Notes under the pieces: generated by a model
Told to the model about the DNA's origin: nothing
What the model saw: only the letters and a program-made list of their open reading frames with translations
Database searches by the model: none
Part shown: one piece after another, positions 1 through 10,977 of the stretch
Layout: every line of letters begins with the position of its first letter
Numbering within the stretch: position 1 is the first letter of the stretch
NCBI RefSeq assembly: GCF_019430905.1
Contig: NZ_JAHYCA010000002.1
Location: 496,001 to 560,000, forward strand
Direction of reading: 5' to 3'
DNA length: 64,000 nt
From: Billgrantia antri
GTDB taxonomy: Bacteria; Pseudomonadota; Gammaproteobacteria; Pseudomonadales; Halomonadaceae
Position numbers and translations under genes: made by a program

Positions 1-1
1 G

Positions 2-1069
2 CGTTTCCTGCCGGCGATGTTCGCGTCCATGGAAGAGGCGCGCCGCTCGATCCTCGTCGAACTCTACCTGATGGAGTCGGGGCAACTGGCCACGGCGCTG
101 ATCGATTCGCTGTGCCGGGCCGCGCAGCGTGGCGTGACGGTCGCGCTGATGCTGGACGCCTACGGGGCCATGGGGCTTGGTGGGGAGGACCGCCGGCGCC
201 TGGAGGAGGCCGGTGTGGCACTGCGGCTGTTCAACCCGCTGGGGCTGCGTTCGCTGACACGCAACCTGACCCGCGATCATCGCAAGCTGGTGGTGGTCGA
301 CGGGCAGGTCGCTTTCACCGGCGGCTTCGGTGCGGTCGACGAGTTCCTCGAGGCCTGGTATGAGGTCGCGGTGCGGATCGAGGGACCGGTCGTTGCCGAT
401 TGGGTACGGCTGTTCTCGCGGGTATGGGATTCGCCGATGACACGTGGCGCCGGCGATGCGGCTCTGGTACGCCACTTGCAGCTCGGGTTCCACCCACACG
501 AGGATTACCACGCCATGCGCGGCCGCGTGGTGTGGGGGCAGGGCTATCGCTACCAGGCCATCCGCCACTCGCTGTATGGCCGGGTGTCGTCTGCCCAGCG
601 CCGCATCTGGCTGTGCACGCCCTATTTCGTGCCCACCTTCAGCCTGCGCATGCGCTTGGCCCGTGCGTCTCGCCGCGGCGTCGATGTGCGCCTGCTGCTG
701 CCCGGCCAAGGCCACGACCACCCCTGGGTGCGCTATGCCGGCCAGCGCTTCTACCGGCGCCTGCTGCGCGCCGGCGTGCGCATTTTCGAGTTCCAGCCCA
801 CTTTCATCCATGCCAAGTTCTCGCTGGTCGACCAGTGGTCGAGCCTGGGCTCGTGCAATTTCGACCACTGGAGCCTGCACTGGAACCTGGAGGCCAACCA
901 GGAGGTGGAAGACACCCGCTTCGCCGGCGAGGTGGCTGCACTGTTCGAGCGCAACTTCGCCGCCAGCCACGAGATCACCTACCGGGCCTGGGTGCGGCGC
1001 CCGCGCTGGCAGCGCTTCAAGGAGTGGCTGTTCGGCAGTTTCGATGCCTGGCTGACACGGCTACGGTGA
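2..1069 (+). CDS. Phospholipase D-like / cardiolipin synthase family protein (5' truncated)
   Basis: This is the C-terminal part of a phospholipase D superfamily enzyme of the cardiolipin synthase (ClsB-like) type, which joins phospholipids at the inner membrane. Both catalytic HKD signatures are visible: HRKLVVVD around residue 88 counted from the first ATG, and HAKFSLVD near residue 265 followed by GSCNFD. The frame is open to the window edge and the ATG at 17 falls inside the expected N-terminal domain, so the true start lies upstream. A phosphatidyl transfer activity is the best guess. A phospholipase or nuclease role cannot be excluded from sequence alone. Confidence 0.85.
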   Translation, partial: RFLPAMFASMEEARRSILVELYLMESGQLATALIDSLCRAAQRGVTVALMLDAYGAMGLGGEDRRRLEEAGVALRLFNPLGLRSLTRNLTRDHRKLVVVDGQVAFTGGFGAVDEFLEAWYEVAVRIEGPVVADWVRLFSRVWDSPMTRGAGDAALVRHLQLGFHPHEDYHAMRGRVVWGQGYRYQAIRHSLYGRVSSAQRRIWLCTPYFVPTFSLRMRLARASRRGVDVRLLLPGQGHDHPWVRYAGQRFYRRLLRAGVRIFEFQPTFIHAKFSLVDQWSSLGSCNFDHWSLHWNLEANQEVEDTRFAGEVAALFERNFAASHEITYRAWVRRPRWQRFKEWLFGSFDAWLTRLR

Positions 1070-1139
1070 TGGCCTATTGCGCTTGGCCATACGGCGTGAC
1101 GCCAATCCTCGATGTGCCATCCTATTGCTGATCACCCTA

Positions 1140-1802
1140 TTAGTGCTTGCCGCCGGGTTTGCCCTTGCCGGCGCTGCGGCCGGCGGGCTTTTTCTTGCGC
1201 GGCATCGGTTTGGGCGTCTCGGGGGGCACGCGGTAGTGCAGGTAGAGATCCAGCACCAGGTCCGGCAGCTGACCGGCCAGCGATTCCAGGCGAGCAGTGT
1301 CCGCGGTCATGTCGGCCATGTCGGGTTCGTCGTCGAACAGGCCCGAAAGCGCCATGAAGGGCAGCAGCAGGGTGGCGACCGTCTCTTCGTCCTGTTCGAA
1401 CCAGGCGGCTTCGTCGAGGAATACGCCTTCCATGAAGCCGGCGCACCAGTCGCCGATGGGCGTCTCTTCCGGGGCCGCACCGTCCAGGGTCAGTTCGAAG
1501 GGCAGTTCGGGCAGGCCGCCCTGTTCCAGGGTGTCGATGGCATTGCCGCGAAGTTTCTCCAGCAGGCCTAGGATCTCACTGCGTTCAGCAGCGTCGGCAA
1601 AGGCCGGTTCGCCGTGGAACAGCTCGGCCACCCAGGTGGTGGCTTCGATCTCACGAGGCGCCACTGCCAGGGCGACGAGAAAGCCATGGGCCGAGATCAG
1701 GTCCAGGGCATCGGGGTCGACGCGCTCGGAGTCGAGAAACTCGTCGAGGCGCTCGAGTTCGTCGTCCTCGAGCAGGGGCTGGGGCAGGGGCGTATCTGAC
1801 AT
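1140..1802 (-). CDS. YecA/YgfB (UPF0149) family protein
   Basis: This 220-residue protein belongs to the UPF0149 YecA/YgfB family, recognised from the helical body with PFELTLDG, DWCAGFMEGVFL and LLLPFMALSG segments. Family members are small helical cytoplasmic proteins of poorly defined function, some carrying a C-terminal SEC-C zinc motif. This one lacks that motif and ends in a Lys/Gly/Arg-rich tail of about 25 residues that could bind nucleic acid (inference). The ATG at 1802 has an AGAGG about 5 nt upstream. The gene is divergent from the SprT-like gene, with only about 85 bp between the two starts. Confidence 0.8.
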   Translation of the reverse strand: MSDTPLPQPLLEDDELERLDEFLDSERVDPDALDLISAHGFLVALAVAPREIEATTWVAELFHGEPAFADAAERSEILGLLEKLRGNAIDTLEQGGLPELPFELTLDGAAPEETPIGDWCAGFMEGVFLDEAAWFEQDEETVATLLLPFMALSGLFDDEPDMADMTADTARLESLAGQLPDLVLDLYLHYRVPPETPKPMPRKKKPAGRSAGKGKPGGKH

Positions 1803-1886
1803 CGGGCCTCTCGCATGGCATCGTGAAGGCGGATCGTGGCCGCTTTGGGCTGGACAGCGCCGTGGCGGGACGTCATTTTAGCACCC

Positions 1887-2456
1887 ATGAAACGACATGC
1901 GCTCCCTGATCCCTGCCCCGAATGGCTGGCAAGTCTCGACGATGCAGCGCTTGAGCGTGCCCTGCTGGAACGGGTGGAGGCCGCCTGGCAGCTGTGTCGC
2001 CACTATCATCCCGAACTGCCCCGGCCCAGGGTCTGGAGCGACCTGCGTGGCAAATGCGCCGGTCAGGCCCACTACGGCCGCGGCGGGCTGCGCTTCAACC
2101 CGGTACTGTATCGTGAGAACCGCCATGCCTTTCTCAGCGAGGTGGTGCCGCATGAAATGGCCCACTGGCTGGTGCGACACCTGAGCGATGGTCATCGGGC
2201 CAGGCCCCATGGGCGCGAGTGGCGTACCGTGATGACGCGGCTGTTCGGGCTCGAGCCGCGGGTGACGCATCGCTTCGATGTGGGACGCGCAAGTCCTACG
2301 CCGTATCGCTATCACTGCGGCTGCCAAGCGCATTTCTTCACCTCGCGGCGCCACTCGCTGGCGCGCAACGGGCGCCGCTATCGCTGCCTGTCGTGTGCTC
2401 AGACGTTGGTCTATCAGCCCTTTGGAGGGCATGGGAAAACTACTACAAATGGCTGA
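1887..2456 (+). CDS. SprT-like zinc metalloprotease family protein
   Basis: A 189-residue SprT-like protein. The zinc-protease signature HEMAH sits at residues 89-93, preceded by the usual SEVVPHE context. The C-terminal third carries a zinc-ribbon-like pair, CGC then CLSC about 30 residues later, as in bacterial SprT and the SprT domain of Spartan. The family includes DNA-protein crosslink proteases in eukaryotes, and the bacterial role is not firmly established. I chose the ATG at 1887 because the preceding in-frame residues show no family similarity. The gene is followed by 150 bp of non-coding DNA before acs. Confidence 0.85.
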   Translation: MKRHALPDPCPEWLASLDDAALERALLERVEAAWQLCRHYHPELPRPRVWSDLRGKCAGQAHYGRGGLRFNPVLYRENRHAFLSEVVPHEMAHWLVRHLSDGHRARPHGREWRTVMTRLFGLEPRVTHRFDVGRASPTPYRYHCGCQAHFFTSRRHSLARNGRRYRCLSCAQTLVYQPFGGHGKTTTNG

Positions 2457-2606
2457 TTAATAACGGAAAAATCCTGATACCAATGTCTAAGAGTTAGGCC
2501 CGCTCCGAGGGTATATGCTGGAAGGCGAATCTGAAGCCGGCGCAACGACAAAAAGGCAGCCGGTCACATCCACCGTGAGGGTGCATCTCCTGGAAGAGGC
2601 TAGCCA

Positions 2607-4553
<1,947 letters not shown>

Positions 4554-4588
4554 TTTGTCCAGCGCTTCTAGAATGGCATGAACGACCT

Positions 4589-4613
4589 AGCCGGCCTTCG
4601 GGCCGGCTTTTTC
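4589..4613 (+). terminator. Rho-independent terminator of acs
   Basis: An 8-bp stem AGCCGGCC/GGCCGGCT closes a TTCG tetraloop and runs straight into TTTTT. It lies 35 bp after the acs stop and 4 bp before the end of the convergent ku gene. There is no T-tract on the other strand, so it acts for acs. Confidence 0.9.
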
Positions 4614-4616
4614 GTC

Positions 4617-5813
4617 TCAGTGTGCGCCGGCGACGGCCTTGGCCAGTTCGGCCTTGCTCATGCGGCTGCGGCCTGGCACGTCGAGCTTTCGGGCGCGTTC
4701 GTAGAGTTCATCACGGGAGAGATTCTCCAGTTCGTCAAGCCCGGCGCTGCGGCGCTTGCCGCGTGGTGCGGCCTTGCCGTCGTCCTGATCGGCAGCCTTC
4801 TTGCCCGTGCCGTGCTGGCCTGAGGGGCGCTTCTTCGTCTCGCTGCGCTTGGCCGTCGGCTTACCGCGCTTTCTCGGTTGGCTCTCGCCGTCATCGTTGC
4901 GCACCTCCTGGCCGGGAGGGCGTCCTTCGGCCAGGCTCTGCTTGAGTACCTGCATCAAGTCGATCACTTCGCCGCCCTGTTCCGGATCGAGGTCTGGCTC
5001 GTCTTCCTTGCCCAGGGCGATCACATCCTCGCCGCGCTCGAGCTTCTCTTCGGCACGCGCGATGATGCGCTGGCTCTGCCGGTCCTGCAGCGCCTCGCGC
5101 TCGAGGGCCTCTTCAGTCAGGGCCTCGATGGACTGCTGCATCGCCTTCACCCTGTTCTTGTCGACCTTGGGCGGTTCGGGAAGGTCGATGTCGTCCGGAG
5201 TGCGCAGTTCTTCGGCGAAGCGCAGCGTCTCGGCGCGCAGGATGCCTTTCTCGGCGATGATCGCCACCAGGTACTCCTTGCCACGCATGACGAAGGTGGC
5301 AATGCCGGCGCGCCCGGTGGCCTCCATGCTTTCCGCCAGCAGGCGGTAGGCCTTGGTCACGCCCTTGTCGGGGGTCATGAAGTAGGCGCGCTCGAAGTAC
5401 ATCGGATCGATCTCGTCGAGGCCGACGAAGCGCTTGAGGTCGATCTCCTGGGATTTCTCCGGTGCCAGCGAATCGAGCTCGCGATCCTCCACCACGACGA
5501 ATTCGTTCTTCTCGACCTCGTAGCCGCGGATCAGCTCATCGTAGTCGAGCACGCGCTCCTCCTTCTCGCAGAAGTAGCGCCGCGTCAGCGGTGTGCCGTC
5601 GCTGTCGACCATGCGCAGCGACACCGGCTTGGGGCGGTTGGCCGGGTAGAGGTTGACCGGCAGGCTGACCAGGCCGAAGGTGATGGTGCCCGACCACAGC
5701 GGGCGCGGGCCGCTGGCGTGAAAGCGCTGCTTCTCCTCGCCATGAGCCGGCTCGTCCTTCTCCTTCGTCTTGCGCTTGTCCTTCGGCTTGGCTTTCGATT
5801 TCAGGCTAGGCAC
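4617..5813 (-). CDS. ku: Ku protein, long form with SAP-like tail
   Basis: Ku homologue of 398 residues. The Ku core runs from about residue 38 (PLWSGTITFGLVSLPVNLYPA) to about 300 and would form the ring that binds DNA double-strand ends and recruits LigD. It is followed by a basic, low-complexity linker of about 65 residues and a final SAP/HeH-like helix pair (LSRDELYERARKLDVPGRS) that probably adds DNA affinity. It is the last gene of the ligD operon and overlaps the shorter ku by 8 bp. Two Ku proteins in one operon may form heterodimers, or the short one may be specialised; the sequence cannot decide. Confidence 0.93.
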   Translation of the reverse strand: MPSLKSKAKPKDKRKTKEKDEPAHGEEKQRFHASGPRPLWSGTITFGLVSLPVNLYPANRPKPVSLRMVDSDGTPLTRRYFCEKEERVLDYDELIRGYEVEKNEFVVVEDRELDSLAPEKSQEIDLKRFVGLDEIDPMYFERAYFMTPDKGVTKAYRLLAESMEATGRAGIATFVMRGKEYLVAIIAEKGILRAETLRFAEELRTPDDIDLPEPPKVDKNRVKAMQQSIEALTEEALEREALQDRQSQRIIARAEEKLERGEDVIALGKEDEPDLDPEQGGEVIDLMQVLKQSLAEGRPPGQEVRNDDGESQPRKRGKPTAKRSETKKRPSGQHGTGKKAADQDDGKAAPRGKRRSAGLDELENLSRDELYERARKLDVPGRSRMSKAELAKAVAGAH

Positions 5814-6582
5814 GCTTGCGCTCCTTCTTCAGGCTGGCCTCGAGCGCCTTGGAGAGATCGTCGGAAGCTTCGCGCCGGCGAATCGGGGTGACCTTGACCC
5901 TCTTGCCGCGCCGTTTGGCCTCGATCAGCTCCAGCACCCGCTCGCGGTACTCGTCGTGATATTCGTCGGGATCGAACTCCGCCTCCAGCATGCCGATCAA
6001 CTGGCGTGCCATGTCGAGCTCCCTGGTGTCGAGTGCCTTGCCCTTGGGTGGCTCCAGTGAATCGACCGGCACCACCTGCTCCTCGTGGCGCAACGACATC
6101 AGCATTGGCACGCCGCGATGCAGGCGCAGCGCGCCGAGGTAGCTCTTCTTGCGCATGACCCAACGCGCGAGGCCCTCTTTGTCGCTGTTGCCCAGCGCCT
6201 CGGCCAGGGCGAAATAGAGCGACTCGCTGCCATCCGGGCCGAGGAAGTAGGGGCGGTCGTACCAGCGGTGATCGATCACCTGCGGTGGCATGAAGCGGAT
6301 CACTTCGATATCGCGGCCCGAGTCCGGCTCCAGCGCTTCGAGTTCCTGCTTGTCGAACACCACCAGGCTGCCCTCGTCGGTGCGATAGGCGCGGCGGGTC
6401 TCGGCGTGGGGTACGATCTGCTCGGTGTCGGGATTGACCATGGCCTGCTTGACCGGCGAGCGGTCCTTTTCGTGCAGCAGGCGGAAGTGCACGCTGCGAT
6501 CCTGTACCGCAGAGTAGAGCTTTACCGGTACCTCCACTTCACCGAAGCGGATCACGCCCTTCCACATCGCTCTGGCTGCCAT
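5806..6582 (-). CDS. ku: Ku protein, short form
   Basis: Second Ku homologue, 258 residues, starting directly in the Ku fold (MWKGVIRFGEVEVPVKLYSA) and lacking the basic linker and SAP-like tail of its neighbour. Its C-terminus is a short lysine/arginine-rich helix. The two Ku proteins are clearly paralogous but diverged, so the pair is an old duplication rather than a recent copy. The ATG shares its A with the TGA of the upstream small cysteine-rich gene, and its own end overlaps the next ku, which points to translational coupling. It should act in end joining with LigD. Confidence 0.92.
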   Translation of the reverse strand: MAARAMWKGVIRFGEVEVPVKLYSAVQDRSVHFRLLHEKDRSPVKQAMVNPDTEQIVPHAETRRAYRTDEGSLVVFDKQELEALEPDSGRDIEVIRFMPPQVIDHRWYDRPYFLGPDGSESLYFALAEALGNSDKEGLARWVMRKKSYLGALRLHRGVPMLMSLRHEEQVVPVDSLEPPKGKALDTRELDMARQLIGMLEAEFDPDEYHDEYRERVLELIEAKRRGKRVKVTPIRRREASDDLSKALEASLKKERKRA

Positions 6583-6785
6583 CAGCCTTTCCCCCCATGG
6601 TTTACGCCTTCTTCATGGCATTCGGGGCACAGCGTCTCGCGGCTCTCGAAGCGTGTTTCGACGCAGATCGGACAGATCGGCCGATCACAATAGATGCAGT
6701 GATAGCCCGCCTCGTAGTGAAAGGTGCGCAGACAGAACTGGCAGGTCTCGGGACCGGATTCCATCCACCAGGGCACTTCGCTCAT
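6582..6785 (-). CDS. Small four-CxxC zinc-binding protein in the NHEJ operon
   Basis: A 67-residue protein between ligD and ku. It holds four CxxC pairs (CQFC, CIYC, CPIC, CPEC) plus histidines near the first two, enough ligands for two zinc sites in a ribbon- or RING-like arrangement. I start it at the ATG at 6785 because GGAGG lies 6 nt upstream; a longer reading from 6821 would overlap ligD and has no such site. It shares one base with the short ku start and sits 32 bp after ligD, so it is surely co-transcribed with the repair genes. I do not recognise a named family. A DNA- or protein-binding accessory role is inference. Confidence 0.75.
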   Translation of the reverse strand: MSEVPWWMESGPETCQFCLRTFHYEAGYHCIYCDRPICPICVETRFESRETLCPECHEEGVNHGGKG

Positions 6786-6817
6786 CTCGTTCCTCCCGCT
6801 CCTGACCCAGACTGCCG

Positions 6818-9385
6818 TCACTTCACGCCCACGGCCTTGAGCAGATCGGCTTCCAGCGGGCGTGCCGCCTCGTCGAAACCCGCCCAGGGGTCCTCGCGCA
6901 GGGCAGATAGCCGGCGACGCAGATTCTGTACGTTGTAGCGGTCGGCACGCAGCGCGGCGTTGAGTTCGTCCCAGCGAATCGGTACCGCCACCGGGGCGTT
7001 CTCGCGTGCGCGTACCGTGTAGGAAGCTACCGCCGTGGCACCGCGACCGTTGCGCAGATAGTCGATGAAGATACGCCCTTCGCGCTTGGCCTTGGACATG
7101 TTGGTGGTCAGCCGTTTGGGGTCATCCTTGGCGTGTGCTTCGGCCACTCCCTTGGCGAAGGCCTTGGCCTGATCCCACTCGGCGCTGGGCACGAGCGGTA
7201 CCACCAGGTGCAAGCCCTTGCCGCCGGTGGTGCGCAGGAACGCCGTGAGGCCCAGCGATTCGATGCGCTCGCGCAGGGTGCCGGCAACACGCAAGATCTC
7301 CTTCCACGCGATACCTTGGTCCGGGTCGAGGTCGAACACCAGGCCGTCGGGCTGCTCGAGGTGGTCGATGCGGCTGCCCCAGGGGTGGATCTCCAGCGCA
7401 CCGGCCTGGACCAGGCCGATAAGGTCGGCAGCCGTTTCGACGTAGACGTACTCGGCGCTGCCTTTCTTCTCCGGCACGTCGATGCGCGGCACGCTGTCGG
7501 GAATGGCGGTGCGCGGGTGCTTCTGGAAGAAGCATTCGTCGTTGCGTCCCTGGGGACAGCGCACCAACGACAGTGGCCGGCGGACCAGATGGGGCAGCAC
7601 CCAATCCTGGATCTGCTCGTAGAAGCGCGCCAGGTCGAGCTTGGTCAGGCCCTGCTCGGGGAACAGCACGCGGTCGGGGCTGGTGAGGCGAACGCCGAGC
7701 AGCGAGGTCTCGTCCTTGCGCTTGCTGGGAGCCGGCTTGTCGGGCTTGGTATCCTGCTCCGGCGTGCCTTCGGCGGCCATTTCCTTGGTCGGGGTCATGC
7801 GGATCTCCTCCGGGTTGCGGTCCTCGCGCAGGCCGCGAAAGGCAGGGTGGCGCAGGCGACCGTCGCGGGTGCGCTCGGTGAACTCCACTTCGATCACGAT
7901 TTCCGGCCGCACCCAATGCACCGAGCGGCTGTCCGGCACGCTGCCGTGAAAGGGTGAGCGTTTCACTTCGAGTTCCTGCAGGGTGGCGCTGAGCTGCTCC
8001 AGCAGCCGATTGTTGAAGCCTGTGCCCACGCGCCCGGCATAGGCCAGGCCCTGCTTGCCGTAGGCGCCCATCAGCAGCGAGCCGAAACCGCTGCGCGAGC
8101 CGCCGGGGTCGGTGTAGCCGCCGATCACGAACTCCTCGTGGCTGACGCACTTGACCTTGAGCCAGTCGCGGCTGCGCTTCTGCCGGTAGTGGCTGTCGGC
8201 GCGCTTGCTGATGATGCCCTCGAGCCCCATCTGGCAGGCGCGTTCATGGAAAGCCGCGCCTTGTGCGTCGAGATGGTCGGAGTAACGGATGGTGCCGGTG
8301 CCCGATGCCATGTCTGCCGCCTCGAGCAGCGCCGCGAGCGTGCGCTTGCGCTCCAGCAGCGCCACATTCTGAAGGTCGTGGCCCTGGAGATAGGGCAGGT
8401 CGAAGAGCTGGTAGACCAGCGCGGCGGTACGCCCGCTGGAGAGTGCTTCCTGCAGGTCACCGAAGCGGCTCACTCCATCCTTGCCCATGGCGACCACTTC
8501 GCCGTCGAGCAGCGCCGAGTCCACCGGCAGCGACTCGAGCGCCCGGGCGATCTCGGGGAAGCGGTGGGTCCAATCCTTGCCGTTGCGGGTGATCAGGCGC
8601 ACGTCACCCTTGTCGAGGCGGGCGAGCAGACGGTAGCCGTCGAGCTTGATCTCGTGGACCCACTCGCCCTGGGCCGGCACCTCGCGGGCCAGGGTGGCGA
8701 GCTGCGGCTGCACTTCTTTTGGCAGCCTGGCCTTGCGTGCGCCGTCGAGTCGGCTGGGGTCGGGTGGGGCAAGCGTGGCCTCACCTGCATCGTCGGCCGA
8801 GCCCCAGGTGTCATCGCGATCCTCGGCAATCTCGCGCATGCTGCGCCCGCTGGCGACGCTCGCGTCGAGGTCGGCCGTGAGCGAATCCTTCATGCGCGGC
8901 TTGTCGTCGTGGCGCTTGATCATCAGCCAATTGCGCCCGTGCTTGTCCTGGCGCTTGCCGCTCATGCGAGTCAGGGTCCAGCTGCCCTTGAGCCGCTCAC
9001 CATCGAGTTCGATGTCGATGCGATCCTGCTTTGGCCGGCCCTTGAGCTGCCAGGTGCCGCGATCCCACAGCATCACGGTACCGCCGCCATAGGCTTTCTC
9101 GGGAATCACCCCTTCGAAGTCGGCGTATTCGAGCGGGTGGTCTTCCACCTCGACGGCCAGGCGCTTCTCGCCGGGCTCGAGGCTGGGTCCCTTGGGCAGG
9201 GCCCAGCTCCTGAGCACGCCGTCCTGCTCCAGGCGCAGGTCGAAGTGGTCGTGGCTCGCCGCATGCTTGTGCATCACGTAGAGGTTTCCCGTGGCGGCTT
9301 CACCCTGAGCCTCTCCGGCGGGTTCCCGGGTGCGCGTGAAGTCGCGCTTGCGGCGGTATTCCTCGAGTCGTTCCATCGGCTCCAT
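6818..9385 (-). CDS. ligD: Multifunctional DNA ligase D (phosphoesterase-ligase-polymerase)
   Basis: LigD of 855 residues with all three modules in the order phosphoesterase, ligase, polymerase. The phosphoesterase part begins near residue 35 (HDHFDLRLE). The ligase nucleotidyl-transfer motif is EIKLDGYR with Lys247 as the likely AMP acceptor. The polymerase/primase module starts around residue 560 and shows the catalytic FDLDPD. Together with Ku it repairs double-strand breaks by end joining. It leads the minus-strand operon ligD, small zinc protein, ku, ku. Two ATGs (9385 and 9376) are possible starts; a GGAG precedes the second one. Confidence 0.96.
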   Translation of the reverse strand: MEPMERLEEYRRKRDFTRTREPAGEAQGEAATGNLYVMHKHAASHDHFDLRLEQDGVLRSWALPKGPSLEPGEKRLAVEVEDHPLEYADFEGVIPEKAYGGGTVMLWDRGTWQLKGRPKQDRIDIELDGERLKGSWTLTRMSGKRQDKHGRNWLMIKRHDDKPRMKDSLTADLDASVASGRSMREIAEDRDDTWGSADDAGEATLAPPDPSRLDGARKARLPKEVQPQLATLAREVPAQGEWVHEIKLDGYRLLARLDKGDVRLITRNGKDWTHRFPEIARALESLPVDSALLDGEVVAMGKDGVSRFGDLQEALSSGRTAALVYQLFDLPYLQGHDLQNVALLERKRTLAALLEAADMASGTGTIRYSDHLDAQGAAFHERACQMGLEGIISKRADSHYRQKRSRDWLKVKCVSHEEFVIGGYTDPGGSRSGFGSLLMGAYGKQGLAYAGRVGTGFNNRLLEQLSATLQELEVKRSPFHGSVPDSRSVHWVRPEIVIEVEFTERTRDGRLRHPAFRGLREDRNPEEIRMTPTKEMAAEGTPEQDTKPDKPAPSKRKDETSLLGVRLTSPDRVLFPEQGLTKLDLARFYEQIQDWVLPHLVRRPLSLVRCPQGRNDECFFQKHPRTAIPDSVPRIDVPEKKGSAEYVYVETAADLIGLVQAGALEIHPWGSRIDHLEQPDGLVFDLDPDQGIAWKEILRVAGTLRERIESLGLTAFLRTTGGKGLHLVVPLVPSAEWDQAKAFAKGVAEAHAKDDPKRLTTNMSKAKREGRIFIDYLRNGRGATAVASYTVRARENAPVAVPIRWDELNAALRADRYNVQNLRRRLSALREDPWAGFDEAARPLEADLLKAVGVK

Positions 9386-9670
9386 CCTTGGCCGCTGTAC
9401 TCAGGCAACGAGTCCTGTTTCTCAGCCTAGCCCCGCTCGCGGCAAGGGCCAAGTACACGGGCGCGGCAACCGACTACCTGGCTGCAGCAGTAGGTATTGG
9501 AAGAAGTAGATGGGGCTTTGCGTGCCGTTTTGTTTCCCCGGGGTTTGAAAGGGTAAAGAATCGCTCAGGTTATGGAACCTTGAACGCCGCCTACTTATCT
9601 TGAGGTATGTATGGAAGAAAGGAGAGCCCGTTACTGGGCTTTCCAACGATACTGTCATGGAGATAGACGG

Positions 9671-10960
9671 ATGAAGCGGAACATCTTTGTCGTGGCGCTG
9701 GAAGACCAGCAGCGCCAGGAACTGGAAACCCTGCGCCACTCGGAAAAGTTCAAGATACACAGCCTGCTGTCGGTCAAGGAGGCCGTTGAATCGCCCAACT
9801 TTTCGTTCAATGCCCTGCTGGACGAGGCGCGTAGCAAGCTCGAGGCGTTTTATGGCTCCGTTGACGCCATTGTGGCGCAGTGGGACTTTCCCACCAGTGT
9901 CATGGTTCCCATCCTGTGCCGGGAGTACGACATTCCCTCGCCTTCGGTGGAGAGCGTGCTCAAGTGCGAGCACAAGTACTGGAGCCGGCTCGAGCAGCAG
10001 AAAGTCGTTCCCGAAGTGGTACCGGCGTTCTGCGGCGTCGATCCCTTTGCGGAGGACCCGCTCTCTCAGGTCACGCTGGACTATCCGTTCTGGCTCAAGC
10101 CGGTCAAGGCCTTCTCCTCGCATCTGGGCTTCAAGATCGAGAACGACGAGCAGTTCCATGCAGCCATCAAGGAGATTCGCGAAGGCATTCGTCAGTTGGG
10201 GGATCCGTTCAACGAGGCGCTGAATCATGCCGAGCTGCCGCCGGAAATCCAGCACATGGACGGCAATTCCTGTATCGCCGAGCAACTCGTCGCAGGCGTG
10301 CAGGGCGCTCCGGAGGGGACCGTTTATCGCGGTGAATTCAATGTACACGGCATCATTTCCCAGCCCAGCACGGAAATGAGCGATGCTCCCTACGACCGTA
10401 TCGAATACCCAAGCCACCTGCCGGAGCCCATCCATCGTCAGATGATCGATGTCTCCAAGAAGTTTCTCGAGCATATCGGTTACGACAACGGCTGCTTCAA
10501 CGCCGAGTTCCTCTGGGATGAGTCGCAGGACAAGCTGTGGCTGATCGAGGTCAACACCCGTATCTCCCAGTCCCACAGCGAGATCTTCATCATGGTCGAT
10601 GGCATGTCGAATCATGAAGTGGCCATCGATATCGCCTTGGGCGAGCGTCCCTCCCTGGCCAATCGCCTGGGCGATCATGCCGTCGCCGCCAAGTGCTTCA
10701 TCCCCTACAAGCATGAGGATGGTATCGTCCGGCGGGTGCCGAGCCGTGAGGAGATCGAGGCGCTTGCCGAGCGCTTTCCCGGTACCAAGGTGCGGCTCGA
10801 CGTGCAACCGGGCGACCGTCTGGGCGATCTCATGCATCAGGACAGCTTTAGCTATCGCCTGGGAACCCTCTATGTTGCAGGGGAGGATCACGAACAAGTC
10901 GATCAGCGCTACAAGGCTTGCCTGGAGGCGCTCCAGTTCGAGATCGAACCCATTGAATGA
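9671..10960 (+). CDS. ATP-grasp domain protein, substrate unknown
   Basis: A 429-residue protein with an ATP-grasp fold: a PFWLKP stretch for nucleotide binding around residue 135 and the metal-binding WLIEVNTRIS near residue 300. Such enzymes couple ATP hydrolysis to ligation of a carboxylate to an amine or thiol. I start at the ATG at 9671, with GGAG 9 nt upstream. The leader contains a 9-bp hairpin (9621-9644) ending in TTTCC that might be an attenuator. The TGA overlaps an ATG at 10957 just ahead of the following hydrolase, so the two are one unit. It resembles the carboxylate-amine ligase branch, but I cannot name the product. Confidence 0.8.
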   Translation: MKRNIFVVALEDQQRQELETLRHSEKFKIHSLLSVKEAVESPNFSFNALLDEARSKLEAFYGSVDAIVAQWDFPTSVMVPILCREYDIPSPSVESVLKCEHKYWSRLEQQKVVPEVVPAFCGVDPFAEDPLSQVTLDYPFWLKPVKAFSSHLGFKIENDEQFHAAIKEIREGIRQLGDPFNEALNHAELPPEIQHMDGNSCIAEQLVAGVQGAPEGTVYRGEFNVHGIISQPSTEMSDAPYDRIEYPSHLPEPIHRQMIDVSKKFLEHIGYDNGCFNAEFLWDESQDKLWLIEVNTRISQSHSEIFIMVDGMSNHEVAIDIALGERPSLANRLGDHAVAAKCFIPYKHEDGIVRRVPSREEIEALAERFPGTKVRLDVQPGDRLGDLMHQDSFSYRLGTLYVAGEDHEQVDQRYKACLEALQFEIEPIE

Positions 10961-10977
10961 ACCAGCAAGGAGGCGCT

